A stretch of 37,735 bases of DNA. Origin: a virus. The notes below the pieces were generated by a model. It worked only from the letters and a program-made list of their open reading frames with translations. It was not told where the DNA came from and made no database searches. Location: positions 1-37,735 of IMG/VR virus record IMGVR_UViG_3300032032_000010; one strand, given 5' to 3'. Below are positions 17,509 through 26,634 of this stretch, in pieces. Numbering within the stretch: position 1 is the stretch's first letter; each line of letters starts with the position of its first letter. The position numbers and the translations under genes are program-made.

Positions 17509-18006
17509 ATGTCATCAGACACATTAAACAGCAAGACATGGAATGTTCTTGCGACAGTAGATAAATGGGAGAAGGAAGAGGACTTTCTTGCAGGTAAACC
17601 TGCAGATGATGTTACCTCTCTTGAAGATAACCTTCTTCTAAATGAGGGCATTAACCTTCTCTTAGATCTCTTAATCGGAGCAGGTGGAACCGCTTTCAAT
17701 AATGGAAATAGTTATATAGGTGTGGGAGACAGTAGTGCCTCCCCAGCCGCCGCACAAACAGGTTTGCAGGCTTCTTCTAATAAATCGTATAAGGCTATGG
17801 AATCCTCGTACCCTTCTCGCTCTGGTCAGACAGTGACTTGGCGTTCAATTTGGGGATCAAGCGATGGTAACTTCGCTTGGAATGAATGGTCTATTGCTAA
17901 TGGCAATTCCAATAGTTCAACGAACCTGAATAGAAAGGTAGCTTCTTTAGGAACAAAGGCTTCAGGATCAAGTTGGACACTAACAGTAACAATAACGGTG
18001 TCCTAA
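17509..18006 (+). CDS. Structural beta protein (tail or neck associated, 165 aa)
   Basis: The ATG at 17509 is chosen because AGGAAAGG lies at correct spacing; a GTG at 17488 is in frame but has no comparable site. After an N-terminal helical segment (NEGINLLLDLLIGAGG), the core YIGVGDSSASPAAAQTGL ... FAWNEWSIANGN ... LNRKVASLGTKASGSSWTL is a pattern I have seen in structural proteins of diverse phages with a jelly-roll-like domain. Probably a virion attachment protein; exact position unknown. Confidence 0.6.
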   Translation: MSSDTLNSKTWNVLATVDKWEKEEDFLAGKPADDVTSLEDNLLLNEGINLLLDLLIGAGGTAFNNGNSYIGVGDSSASPAAAQTGLQASSNKSYKAMESSYPSRSGQTVTWRSIWGSSDGNFAWNEWSIANGNSNSSTNLNRKVASLGTKASGSSWTLTVTITVS

Positions 18007-18007
18007 T

Positions 18008-19246
18008 ATGGCTACTAATTATCCTTCATCTCTTGACACCTCTACTCAACAGCCGTCACCGACAGCATCTACAGAAATGGATGATGCCGGTTTTTTGCAT
18101 GACGAAGTTCATACAAATGCTTCTGGCGCTATTATTGCGTTGGAAACGAAACTTGGTGTCGGAGCTACAACGGCTGCCACTGCTTCGACTAACCATGTAC
18201 TTGTAAAGCAAGCAGATGGGGACACTGAATGGGCTGCTGCCCCTTCTAGTACTCCTACAGTAATTACGGTAGCTGACACTACTGACACTACGTGTTCAGT
18301 AGCTTTGTTTGAAGATGCTACTGGTGATCTTGCTCCTAAGACTGATGGTGGTGCCACATACAATGCTGGCACTGGGGTTTTAACAGCGACAGGGTTCGCT
18401 GGACCGCTTACTGGTAATGTTACTGGTAATGCTTCAGGTTCGGCTGGTTCCTGTACAGGCAACTCTGCCACAGCTACAAACAGTACTACAGTCACTGTTG
18501 CTGATACCACTGACACCTCATGCAGTGTGGCTCTCTTTGAATCAGCTACAGGTTCACTAGGGGCTAAGACCGATGGAGGTGTAACTTACAACGCTGGCAC
18601 TGGAACATTAACCGCTACTGCTTTCGCTGGTGCTTTGACAGGTAATGTCACAGGTAATGCTTCTGGTACAGCGGCGACTGTTACAGGTGCTGCACAAAGC
18701 GCTATCACTTCTGTTGGGGCTTTAACAGGTTTAACTATTGGTAGCGATGGTAATGGTGGGGACGTAACTTTCCACTCAGACACAGCGGGTGACGCTCTCG
18801 TCTGGGATTCCTCAGCGGAATCTCTGACAATAACAGGAACTAATGCCCAAACAGCGTTGGCGGTAGCTGACGGTAATGTCACTATGGCTGACGATCTTAC
18901 TGTGACAGGTGGTATTGTCGGCGGGAGTGTAGTAGCTCCTATAGCTTTTAATAACCAGACAGGCACCACGTACACTTTCGTAATCGGCGACGCTGGAAAA
19001 CTCGTTACTTCTTCTAACGGTTCCGCACAAACATTCACAGTGCCACCAAATTCTTCAGTGGCTTACGCAATAGGTACTCAGATCATTGTTCAGAACATTG
19101 GTTCAGCTAACTGCACTTTGGCTCAAGGGTCGGGTGTGACGATAACGTCTGTTGATTCTTCGAAAGAGATCGACGGGCAGTACGCTTCTGCATGTTTGAT
19201 TAAAACTGCTACTGATGCTTGGACACTTATTGGTAAGCTAGCTTAA
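18008..19246 (+). CDS. Repeat-containing tail fibre-like protein (412 aa)
   Basis: A Thr/Ala/Gly/Val-rich protein with almost no charged residues. It has two tandem copies of a 76-residue unit containing TVADTTDT, a Cys-Ser-Val-Ala-Leu-Phe strand, YNAGTG and a GNVTGNASG turn, typical of trimeric beta-helical fibre shafts in environmental phages. The C-terminal part, from about residue 315 (IAFNNQTGTTYTFVIGDAGKLV), is a globular beta domain seen at the ends of fibres. It probably forms a host-contacting trimer. It lies one base behind the previous stop, without a strong ribosome-binding site. Confidence 0.7.
   Translation: MATNYPSSLDTSTQQPSPTASTEMDDAGFLHDEVHTNASGAIIALETKLGVGATTAATASTNHVLVKQADGDTEWAAAPSSTPTVITVADTTDTTCSVALFEDATGDLAPKTDGGATYNAGTGVLTATGFAGPLTGNVTGNASGSAGSCTGNSATATNSTTVTVADTTDTSCSVALFESATGSLGAKTDGGVTYNAGTGTLTATAFAGALTGNVTGNASGTAATVTGAAQSAITSVGALTGLTIGSDGNGGDVTFHSDTAGDALVWDSSAESLTITGTNAQTALAVADGNVTMADDLTVTGGIVGGSVVAPIAFNNQTGTTYTFVIGDAGKLVTSSNGSAQTFTVPPNSSVAYAIGTQIIVQNIGSANCTLAQGSGVTITSVDSSKEIDGQYASACLIKTATDAWTLIGKLA
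18266..18680 (+). repeat. Two tandem copies of a 76-codon fibre repeat
   Basis: Copy 1 starts at 18266 and copy 2 at 18494, a period of 228 bases. The protein copies match over most of their length (TVADTTDT, YNAGTG and GNVTGNASG are shared), while the DNA differs at many third positions, so the duplication is not recent or has been kept under protein-level selection. Confidence 0.8.
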
Positions 19247-19261
19247 TAAAGGGGGCTTAAA

Positions 19262-20347
19262 ATGACTTTTAATCCACTTATTATAGGGTCGATACAAGAA
19301 TCAGGTGCGTCAGCTCTTATGACCTACTCGACTAGTGGGTCACCTGTTCTTCGTACTCACACCACTTATTCGTCTTTGACATGGACAGGTTCAGGCTCGT
19401 TTACTATTTTGACTAATCCGAACAGTCTTACTTTCGATTATATGATTGTCGCAGGTGGAGGTGCTGGAGGAACTACTGACGACTGTATGGGTGGCGGAGG
19501 AGGTGGCGGTGGTGTTCGTGTGTTCACTAGCCAAACTTTAAGCATTGCGGCTCACACAGTTACTATCGGAGCAGGCGGTACTGCCGCTTGGAATGTAACT
19601 ACATCTGGTTCGGGAGGTAACACTACCTTTTCAAGCAATACAACGACAGGTGGAGGTGGGGGCGGTAACCGTAACCCGGGAATAGGTTACCCTTCTTATG
19701 GATACCAAGTTGGTGCGACTGGTGGTGCTGGTGGAGGCGGTGGAACTTCCAGAAGTCATCAAGGAGCCGCAGGTGGCGCAGGTAACCAAGGCAGTTACTC
19801 TCCTGTAGAGGGAGTTAATGGTGCTACGGGTTTCGTGGATTGGGGTTATCCAACAATAAATAATCAGGGTGCCGGCGGTGGCGGTGGTGGTGCCACTCTT
19901 TCGGGAGCGTCTGGTGGTGGAACTGGTACTACTCAAACAGCGCAGTCTTGGACTGTAAAAAGGAAAGGTTCTGCTGGGCAAACCAACAATTACATGACTG
20001 GCGCTACGATTACTGACCCTTACACAGGTGGGACTACTGCTTTCGGTGGAGGCGGTGGAGCGCCTCAGGCTCAAGGTAATTCATATCCCGGTTTTGGCGG
20101 GCTTTTGTATCGACTTGATTCAAATGGCGGCGAGTATGAACTTGATTCCACTGGTTGTACTGCGGGTGGTACTGGTCGTGGAGGTGCTGGAAGTTCGTAT
20201 TCTGGAGCGGCGTCGGCTCCCGGTGCTGGAGTCGCTAATTCTGGTGGCGGTGGCGGTGGAAGATACCCTGATGGAAACGTGTCGTCACGATTAGGAGGTA
20301 ACGGTGGGTCAGGCGTTGTTGTACTTCGTTGGGTAACGGAGGGTTAA
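19262..20347 (+). CDS. Polyglycine-rich fibre/adhesin (361 aa)
   Basis: Preceded by a GGGGG purine stretch. The first 60 residues form a beta domain ending in FDYMIVAGGGAGG; the rest holds many runs of four to eight glycines separated by short linkers rich in Ser, Thr, Tyr and Asn. The C-terminus is GGSGVVVLRW, a strand ending common to this family in environmental phages. Polyglycine-II sandwich domains are known at the tips of some phage fibres, where variable loops bind receptors, so a receptor-binding tip role is plausible. No chaperone-like or enzymatic motif is present. Confidence 0.65.
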   Translation: MTFNPLIIGSIQESGASALMTYSTSGSPVLRTHTTYSSLTWTGSGSFTILTNPNSLTFDYMIVAGGGAGGTTDDCMGGGGGGGGVRVFTSQTLSIAAHTVTIGAGGTAAWNVTTSGSGGNTTFSSNTTTGGGGGGNRNPGIGYPSYGYQVGATGGAGGGGGTSRSHQGAAGGAGNQGSYSPVEGVNGATGFVDWGYPTINNQGAGGGGGGATLSGASGGGTGTTQTAQSWTVKRKGSAGQTNNYMTGATITDPYTGGTTAFGGGGGAPQAQGNSYPGFGGLLYRLDSNGGEYELDSTGCTAGGTGRGGAGSSYSGAASAPGAGVANSGGGGGGRYPDGNVSSRLGGNGGSGVVVLRWVTEG

Positions 20348-20887
20348 ATGGCTCACTTCGCTGAACTAGACGAAAACAATGTAGTAGTACAAATTCTTGT
20401 CATTGACAATAATGACATGACTATTGATGGTGTAGAAAACGAACAGTTAGGGATTGATTTCCTTAACGATCATTACCCAGATTCAGGTACTTGGATTCAA
20501 ACTTCTTACAATGGGAAGATAAGAGGTCGGTATGCAGGTGAAGGATCAGTTTATTTACCTGATCGTGACCTTTTTCAAGTTGAACCGCAACCTTATCCTT
20601 CGTGGACTTTAGATGATGACGGTTATTGGAGACACCCAGAATCAGCAGGTGAATGGCTTGCAGGTCATAGCTGGGATGAAGATTCTTTATCTTTCGTTAA
20701 ACCTGACAGTCCTCATCCATCTTGGACATGGATTAGTAATGGAACAAAGATGGCTGGATGGTATGCCCCTGTTCCACATCCTTGGGAAGGAATCGCTCCT
20801 GAAGAAATTGATAATTCAACAGAGTATGAATGGAATGAAGAAGAACAAAAATGGGATGAGTATATACTCCCAAGTGAACGAGAATAA
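20348..20887 (+). CDS. Small tail/fibre-associated protein (179 aa)
   Basis: Begins right after the previous stop behind GGAGGG. The N-terminus (AHFAELDENNVVVQILVIDNND) and the block WIQTSYNGKIRGRYAGEGSVYL ... PYPSW match a small protein family I know from many marine phages, often next to fibres; its function is unproven. The C-terminal half repeats Trp-containing motifs (PSWTLDDDGYW, PSWTWISNG), suggesting two copies of a small beta unit that may bind sugars or act as a fibre clip. Confidence 0.65.
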   Translation: MAHFAELDENNVVVQILVIDNNDMTIDGVENEQLGIDFLNDHYPDSGTWIQTSYNGKIRGRYAGEGSVYLPDRDLFQVEPQPYPSWTLDDDGYWRHPESAGEWLAGHSWDEDSLSFVKPDSPHPSWTWISNGTKMAGWYAPVPHPWEGIAPEEIDNSTEYEWNEEEQKWDEYILPSERE

Positions 20888-20928
20888 TGGCTGTTGAAAT
20901 GATTGAAGCAGCGAAAGAAGAGTAAATA

Positions 20929-21810
20929 ATGACCTACAGGTCATCTGTTCTATATAGATCAGGCAAATACCGACCCGGCGTTTATGAGCTTTTATATAGA
21001 AATACTTTTAACTATCGAACAAACATAGGGTATAGAAACCTTTTCTCTAATGCAGATAATTACGATCTAACTTATAGAAATTCTGCCAACTATCGTTCAA
21101 CTCTCAGTTATAGAACTACATCAGTCCCTACACCCCTTTTCGACACGATCACTGTTGTTGACAGTGAAACTTTAACTGTCTCTTTAGTCTTAACAGATCA
21201 ACTATCTGCAAGTGAAGTAGAAGTTCCTTCTATTCTTGTAGTTGCATTGACAAGTGATAGTCAACAATTCTTTGACAGTATGACACTCGTCTTGGATCAA
21301 GCTGACACTGGCTCTGGTGCTGAAACCGAAGCACAAGGCAACTCTTTAACAGACTCTGACACTGTTCGGTATTCTTATGGATCAGAACAGGCATACAGAT
21401 TCTCTAATGATTACAGAAACGATAACCGTTATCGTGGTGGTGGAAGTTTCATCAACATAGACGTAGGAACACAGTCGGATACTGCCGCAGCTACAGATGT
21501 GACTCTTTCATTTACTAATGCTGTCACTGTTACTGAAGCTCTTTCGATACTGGAAGCTCATGGTATAGATCTATCCAATGCAGACACGAGTAGTGTTGTT
21601 GACAATCTGGTTGACCTAATTCTTCTTTCTGATGATGTTGCCGAAGGCACAGATCTTGATATTGGTGGGGATCGTACAACGATAGCTCCGGGTGATTCTT
21701 TCTCCATATCAGAGGATATGGCTAATCTTTTCGGTGACAGGGCAACGAATCTGTCTTATATAACGGTAAACCGTTATAGAAAGACACCTTCACGGTTCAA
21801 ATTCAAATAA
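20929..21810 (+). CDS. Tyr-Arg repeat structural protein (293 aa)
   Basis: Residues 1-65 hold about ten Tyr-Arg dipeptides spaced mostly five to ten residues apart, in contexts such as TYRSS, LYRSG, NYRTN and SYRTT. A second cluster lies near 147-172 (AYRFSNDYRNDNRYRGGG) and a last one at the C-terminus (VNRYRKTPSRF). The segments between are Thr/Val/Asp-rich beta repeats (SETLTVSLVLTDQL and similar). I recognise no family. The regular YR spacing suggests a repetitive fold or a basic, aromatic interaction surface. It lies between fibre genes and a putative adaptor, so it is probably in the virion. Confidence 0.6.
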   Translation: MTYRSSVLYRSGKYRPGVYELLYRNTFNYRTNIGYRNLFSNADNYDLTYRNSANYRSTLSYRTTSVPTPLFDTITVVDSETLTVSLVLTDQLSASEVEVPSILVVALTSDSQQFFDSMTLVLDQADTGSGAETEAQGNSLTDSDTVRYSYGSEQAYRFSNDYRNDNRYRGGGSFINIDVGTQSDTAAATDVTLSFTNAVTVTEALSILEAHGIDLSNADTSSVVDNLVDLILLSDDVAEGTDLDIGGDRTTIAPGDSFSISEDMANLFGDRATNLSYITVNRYRKTPSRFKFK

Positions 21811-21835
21811 GTGACATATCAAGGGTAGGTAAGCG

Positions 21836-22747
21836 ATGGCTACGACAACCACAGTTTCACAGGGAACTCTTATAGAGGATACATTAGAGATGCTTTACCG
21901 TGACTCAGAACGTCCTTTTCAGGTTACTGTGGGTAGTAATGCGTTAGATACTGCTTCTGATACTCAACTAACAGTAAGTGATGCGACTAGAGTACAAGTG
22001 ACTGATATTCTTGAGTTAGGCAGTGAGTTGTGCTTGATAACAGCAAAGTCTAGCGATGCTACCCCTGTGTTGACAGTAGCACGAGGCTATGCAGGGACAA
22101 CAGCAAGCAGCGGTCATACGACAGGCACTACTTCACTCATTAACCCTCCTTGGTCTCGTAACTCTGTAAAAAGTTATTTAGCTCGGTGTTTCAACTCTGC
22201 TCTGAATGCTTTTATTCCCAGTCTGACATCTCAATCCATGTCTCGTGCTACGGATTTGCAGTACATTGTGATGCCTTCTAACACGATGAGGGTGTATTCA
22301 GTGAGGCATATCATTGGTCAGACAGGAAGGATAATTGATATTAACGGTTGGCAGTTTGAAGAAGATATGCCAACTACTGATGTATCGAGTGGTAAGGCTT
22401 TAAGACTTCCTACTTCTGTAGAGAATGAGGATTCAGTTATAGTTGTATTTCAAACTCCTTACGAGTTTACCTCTGAAGAGGAGACTGGAACTGTAAACCT
22501 GCCTTTAGGTTCAGAGGATATTCCTGCTCTTTGGGCTGCTGCCTATGCAACAACCAGAAGAGAAGTGAACCGTATGGAGGTTGACAAGATAGAAGAGTGG
22601 AATCAAGACGCTGCCATGAGGCAAGGTGTCAATTTAAGGTGGGCTAGAGAATTGTGGGGCGAGGTGTACCGCAGGATAGATGAGGCGAAGTCTCTTCAGT
22701 ATGTGCCTAAGTATAGACCGTACAGAAAAATGCCTCATTTGCTATAA
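21836..22747 (+). CDS. Putative head-tail adaptor/neck protein (303 aa)
   Basis: Good AGGTAAG ribosome-binding site. Residues 1-100 contain a beta domain (VTDILELGSELCLITAKSS, then LTVARGYAGT) that also occurs in the next gene. Residues 105-300 are helical with ARCFNSALNAFIPSL near the start and a long C-terminal helix region (EVNRMEVDKIEEWNQDAAMRQG). The helical architecture resembles phage connector or tail-tube proteins such as T7 gp11, but the match is only general. It may join portal to tail. Confidence 0.5.
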   Translation: MATTTTVSQGTLIEDTLEMLYRDSERPFQVTVGSNALDTASDTQLTVSDATRVQVTDILELGSELCLITAKSSDATPVLTVARGYAGTTASSGHTTGTTSLINPPWSRNSVKSYLARCFNSALNAFIPSLTSQSMSRATDLQYIVMPSNTMRVYSVRHIIGQTGRIIDINGWQFEEDMPTTDVSSGKALRLPTSVENEDSVIVVFQTPYEFTSEEETGTVNLPLGSEDIPALWAAAYATTRREVNRMEVDKIEEWNQDAAMRQGVNLRWARELWGEVYRRIDEAKSLQYVPKYRPYRKMPHLL

Positions 22748-22756
22748 GGAAACATT

Positions 22757-23791
22757 ATGTCATTAACTAGAGAATTTAAGAATTTCATCAAAGGTTCGCT
22801 GAACACTGCTTTGGGTTCATCTGCAGTAACAGCGAGCGTCAACTTTGATACCAACACCACTGCTCCTAGTGGCTTATCAGCCACTAATTACATGATGATG
22901 GTGATTGATCCTGATGCCACGGAACATGCTTCAGAGATTGTTAAGGTAACTGGTATTCAAGACAGTGGACCTCACACTCTAACGATAGTTAGGGCGCAAG
23001 AAGGTACATCAGCACAGAATTGGGATACGGACAGGAAAATAGTCGCTCCCTTAACTGCAGGTATTGTCGATGATTTTATGATCTCTACTGCCAATTTCAC
23101 CTACGACCACAGCAATGAACGTCTAGGTATTAAAGACACTGCTTCTTCATGGAGTGGTGGTGGACCCGCTGAGGCTTTGCATATCAACCATTCGGATGCA
23201 ACAATTAAATTTACCAATACTGACACTACAGCTAATAGTTTTATCAGTGCAGACGAGTCTGATGGCTCTGTCGTGATAGATGCTGATACTGATAGTGCTG
23301 TTTCGTCTGGCTCTACAGCCAAAGTTATTCTAAAGACTGCTCAGACTGAAAGAGCCAGAGCCCATGCAGGTGGGTTTACCATCACTGGAGCTTTAGCAAA
23401 AACAAGTGGTACTTTCGACATAGAACATCCGACTCAAGAAGGTATGCGTTTAAGACATTCTTTCATTGAAGGACCACAAGCTGATCTAATCTACAGAGGT
23501 ATGGTGATGCTAGAAGGTGGTCGTGCTGAAGTAAACATTGATGAAGTTTCTGGTATGACTGAGGGAACTTGGCAGGCTCTGTCCAGAGAACCTTGGTCTA
23601 TTGTTTCCTGCCCTGCTGGAGAATCTGTTACTTGGTCTATCAATGAGAACATTTTGACAATAGAAGGTCAAGATGGTGCTATCGCTATGTGGATAGTTAT
23701 TTCCGAACGTCAAGACAAGGATATGAAATCAGAAGAATGTGGGATTGCTGACAGTACAGGGCGACTTGTCGTAGAGTATGAGGCTGAATAA
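22757..23791 (+). CDS. Tail fibre/structural protein (344 aa)
   Basis: Starts behind AAGGAAA. The N-terminal 100 residues (ASEIVKVTGIQ, LTIVRAQEGTSAQNW) share the beta domain of the preceding protein and may anchor it. The middle (residues 135-220) is a repetitive Asp/Ser/Thr beta region (FTNTDTTANSFISADESDGS) like a fibre shaft, and the C-terminus is a globular beta domain with a Cys-containing turn (WSIVSCPAGESVTW). Its ATAATG end couples it to the next gene. Confidence 0.6.
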   Translation: MSLTREFKNFIKGSLNTALGSSAVTASVNFDTNTTAPSGLSATNYMMMVIDPDATEHASEIVKVTGIQDSGPHTLTIVRAQEGTSAQNWDTDRKIVAPLTAGIVDDFMISTANFTYDHSNERLGIKDTASSWSGGGPAEALHINHSDATIKFTNTDTTANSFISADESDGSVVIDADTDSAVSSGSTAKVILKTAQTERARAHAGGFTITGALAKTSGTFDIEHPTQEGMRLRHSFIEGPQADLIYRGMVMLEGGRAEVNIDEVSGMTEGTWQALSREPWSIVSCPAGESVTWSINENILTIEGQDGAIAMWIVISERQDKDMKSEECGIADSTGRLVVEYEAE

Positions 23792-24462
23792 TGCCTTCTT
23801 TAGGAGTGCCTGCACTTGGCACTACCGCTTTAGGCGGTGAGACAGGGGTAGTACATGATCCCCCTGTAGTCTCTGCTGTTGCCGCCACTACCACTGCTAA
23901 CACTTCTGCCAATTCGACTGTCACTTGGTCTTACACTCAGCCACAAGGTAGACCTCAAACTTATTACCGTGTTCAAGCTAAGAACTCTGCAGGCAGTTCA
24001 ACCTTTTTTGATTCAGGGTGGTTGCTAGGTGCTAATACCAGCTACACATTTGATATAGATGAAGAAAGTGTCCCTGTAGCTGCCACTAACAAGTGGGTAG
24101 TTCAGGTTAAAGACACTGTTGGATCTTTTTCTAGTGAAGCCTCAGCTAATGTGACCTACGCTTGGGGTAACCCTCAAGCTGCCATGACTACATTAGAGGG
24201 TGTCACTGTTCCCAGTGATGCACAAATGACTATTACTCAGGCTCAAAATGTGACCCTTGCTTGGAGTTTCTCTGATGGAGGTAACACACAGTCTTTTTAC
24301 AGGGTGCGTGTCCTTGATAAGGACACCACTATAGAGCTACATGATTCAGGTTGGACTGCTGGAAGTGGCACTACTTATGATATTCCATTCACCTTTAGTA
24401 ATGGTGTGGAATATGACATCCGTTTACAGTTAAAGAACAACTATGGAGTTAGGTCAAGTTAA
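23791..24462 (+). CDS. Two-domain FN3/Ig-like virion protein (223 aa)
   Basis: Starts at an ATG overlapping the previous stop (TAATG). Two tandem beta-sandwich units can be aligned by eye: about residues 25-115 and 120-223, each with a W-containing strand (STVTWSYTQ; VTLAWSFSDG), a YYRV/FYRV strand, then DSGW followed by a turn and a Tyr-containing strand. This is the pattern of fibronectin type III or related Ig-like domains common on phage surfaces, where they probably bind cell-surface carbohydrate weakly. It is coupled to the next gene by TAATG. Confidence 0.65.
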   Translation: MPSLGVPALGTTALGGETGVVHDPPVVSAVAATTTANTSANSTVTWSYTQPQGRPQTYYRVQAKNSAGSSTFFDSGWLLGANTSYTFDIDEESVPVAATNKWVVQVKDTVGSFSSEASANVTYAWGNPQAAMTTLEGVTVPSDAQMTITQAQNVTLAWSFSDGGNTQSFYRVRVLDKDTTIELHDSGWTAGSGTTYDIPFTFSNGVEYDIRLQLKNNYGVRSS

Positions 24463-26378
24463 TGGCTGCTGAAGAATCCCTATTAGTAAAGGTTGAATAT
24501 GTTGATGTTTTTGATTTTCCTGATCTCTCAAGTGTGGGACACGTTTATCAAGTGGGCATCAATGGCACAGGTTATATGCTGGCAGACCATCCAGAGAAAG
24601 GTCAAGAGTACCGCCGTCAGGTTATACCTCTTGACCCTCAGCGGTTAGCCACTTCTGATACCCCTTTCAGTGAGGCAATCGAAAGATACTCTTTCGCTGC
24701 TGCTGACACATGGGATGCAGGTGCTGGTCAAAAGTATTTACATAGAGGTTCTTCTACTGCTTCTGGCTATTGGGAGTCAACTGGTTTAGACCCTTTTACA
24801 GATCCCGGAAAGATAAAACTCTTACCTTCTGTCGTTCTGGAAGAGGCTGAGAGCTATGCAAGTTTAAGGCATGTCGTTGTGGGGAATACTCTTTACATGC
24901 AGACAGGTGATTTAGCCCTCAAGTATGTGACTTCTCCAAGTGCAAGCCCACAAGCTATTACTGTTGCGGCTTCAGGTGCTGCAGTAACTGATTTGACAAG
25001 TGATGGTCAAAAATGGTACGCCTGTAATGGGACGGATATTCATAGAGGTACTACTAGTTCAAATCCCGGTGCTTGGTCTACCCAAAATGCTTATGAAGTT
25101 GAATGGGCTGCAGGAAGAATTTGTGCGGCGGTAGCCAGTGCAGGTTCTACGCCTAATAGATTTACTACTCTCAATGACAGTGGAGCGGAAGAAAAATCTA
25201 ATGGGCATCTTACTTTACCTGAAGGAACGACTATTACTCTTGGTGGGTCTACTGGTGGTCATTTCTATTTTGGAGGTTCTACCTCTGCTACTGGTTCTGT
25301 CTATGCTTGGAAGTTAGGTTTAGATGAATCAGGTGATTTCTTCGTGCCTTTTGAGGCACTTAAACTACCCGATGGCTTGGAGGTGGCTACTGTTGCTACA
25401 GGTGGAGGGTATGTTTGGGTTAGAGCTTATAGACCAGAAGGCTCTAATAAAGGACAGGCTCTACTGTATCAATGTGTAGTCGATGGTAGTGGCGCTTTAA
25501 TAGCCACTGTTGTTACAGAGATAGCCCCTGTCGGAACTTCAGCAGATCATAAAGTGGGAGCTTTTGCTACCCACGAGGATCTAATGTTGTTTGGTTGGAA
25601 AACAATGGCTAGTAGTCATGCTGGCACAGGTGCCGTTTCATTAACTACTGGTGGTTGGGCTAAATGGTATGAGGCTAGTGTTGATGGTGATGTTTCTTCT
25701 ATAAGTATTTGGCAAGGGTTACCTGTGTTCTCTATAAGAGGGCATGGAGTTTACAGAACCCATGCTTCACAGTTTGTTACTGCTGGAGAGTTAAAGACTT
25801 CTTTCGCTGATGGTGCTTCTGGTTTGTTCAAGGTGTGGGATGATGTAACTCTCACTATGGACCCTTTAGGAACTGGCGAGTCAATTACTGTTACTGCAAC
25901 TGTAGACGGTGGGGCTAATTATTCTTCTCTTACTGGTGGTACGGTTTCTGAACAGTTAAAAACCCATACTGTAGAGATAGGTAAACAATCTAAAGAGTTG
26001 GGATTGAAGCTGTCATTTGTTGGTAATGCTTCTGGTGACTGTGCGCTGACTTTCTTGTCAGCTAGATACCATCCTCTTGGCTTGGCAGACACCCTCATAC
26101 AGATACCTGTTGATTGTGGCGATCATTTGAAAGGAATGAATGGTGCGCCTCTTGGTGAGAATGGTGAAGGTGCAGGTATTAGGAGAGCTAGGACACTACA
26201 GAATCTTGTTCAAACGAGAGTTAAATTTCAAGATATTGACTGGCATGTGACTGGCTCCACAGATGTTTTTGAGGTTGAAGCCTGTGATTTACAGGCAGTT
26301 ACCTTATACGAACCTTCCAGATCAGGTTCTGCAATTCGTTTAATAGCGACTCTAACCCTCCGAAAAGTAGGTTCTTAG
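24462..26378 (+). CDS. Large tail protein, possible tail hub/nozzle (638 aa)
   Basis: Residues 25-115 include GYMLADHPEKGQEYRRQVIPLDPQR and a block ERYSFAAADTWDAGAGQKYLHRGSS ... ESTGLDPF, which I recognise as a recurring start of large phage tail proteins. Residues 130-450 have repeating beta strands with Trp-Gly and Gly-Gly turns (GGYVWVRAYRPEG; WQGLPVFSIRGHGVY), consistent with a beta-propeller. The C-terminal 180 residues form a beta domain with two Cys. A tail hub or nozzle comparable to T7 gp12 or P22 gp10 is plausible, or a receptor-binding protein. It is the last large gene of the virion module. Confidence 0.55.
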   Translation: MAAEESLLVKVEYVDVFDFPDLSSVGHVYQVGINGTGYMLADHPEKGQEYRRQVIPLDPQRLATSDTPFSEAIERYSFAAADTWDAGAGQKYLHRGSSTASGYWESTGLDPFTDPGKIKLLPSVVLEEAESYASLRHVVVGNTLYMQTGDLALKYVTSPSASPQAITVAASGAAVTDLTSDGQKWYACNGTDIHRGTTSSNPGAWSTQNAYEVEWAAGRICAAVASAGSTPNRFTTLNDSGAEEKSNGHLTLPEGTTITLGGSTGGHFYFGGSTSATGSVYAWKLGLDESGDFFVPFEALKLPDGLEVATVATGGGYVWVRAYRPEGSNKGQALLYQCVVDGSGALIATVVTEIAPVGTSADHKVGAFATHEDLMLFGWKTMASSHAGTGAVSLTTGGWAKWYEASVDGDVSSISIWQGLPVFSIRGHGVYRTHASQFVTAGELKTSFADGASGLFKVWDDVTLTMDPLGTGESITVTATVDGGANYSSLTGGTVSEQLKTHTVEIGKQSKELGLKLSFVGNASGDCALTFLSARYHPLGLADTLIQIPVDCGDHLKGMNGAPLGENGEGAGIRRARTLQNLVQTRVKFQDIDWHVTGSTDVFEVEACDLQAVTLYEPSRSGSAIRLIATLTLRKVGS

Positions 26379-26425
26379 TAACAGACTTCGGGTGGTGTAG
26401 TGGACCCCCTAACAAGGAAAGATAT

Positions 26426-26632
26426 ATGACTATTAAGGTTAAAGCAAAAGAGATCAACTGGATGTCAGTTGGAGAGAAGGCTATTAGTACAGCCCTTCAA
26501 TCCTTCTTGGCTATCTGGGTGGTTACGGACACTTCTAGCGTTAAAGGTGCTTTGACTGCTGCTGCTGCAGCAGGAATAGCAGTGATTAAAAATGCTGTGA
26601 AAGAATACAGAGCGCAAGTAGATAAAGCATAA
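26426..26632 (+). CDS. Small membrane protein, holin candidate (68 aa)
   Basis: AAGGAAAG precedes the ATG. One hydrophobic stretch (ISTALQSFLAIWVV) and a second Ala-rich one (VKGALTAAAAAGIAVI) lie within 68 residues, followed by a basic tail (KEYRAQVDKA). The charged N-terminus, two short helices and basic C-terminus fit small class II holins, which make membrane lesions to release endolysin. The endolysin is on the other strand, far away, so the role rests on topology alone. Confidence 0.5.
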   Translation: MTIKVKAKEINWMSVGEKAISTALQSFLAIWVVTDTSSVKGALTAAAAAGIAVIKNAVKEYRAQVDKA

Positions 26633-26634
26633 CC

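Noticed and set aside
18109-18516. Long minus-strand frames opposite the repeat fibre
   Set aside because: Repetitive Thr/Ala codons read backwards keep frames open by composition.
20887-20925. 12-codon ORF (MAVEMIEAAKEE) coupled by TAATG to the upstream gene
   Set aside because: Too short and without motif; it may only carry ribosomes to the next gene.
26379-26425. Possible terminator after the last tail gene (GGGT...ACCCC)
   Set aside because: Short imperfect stem and no T-run.
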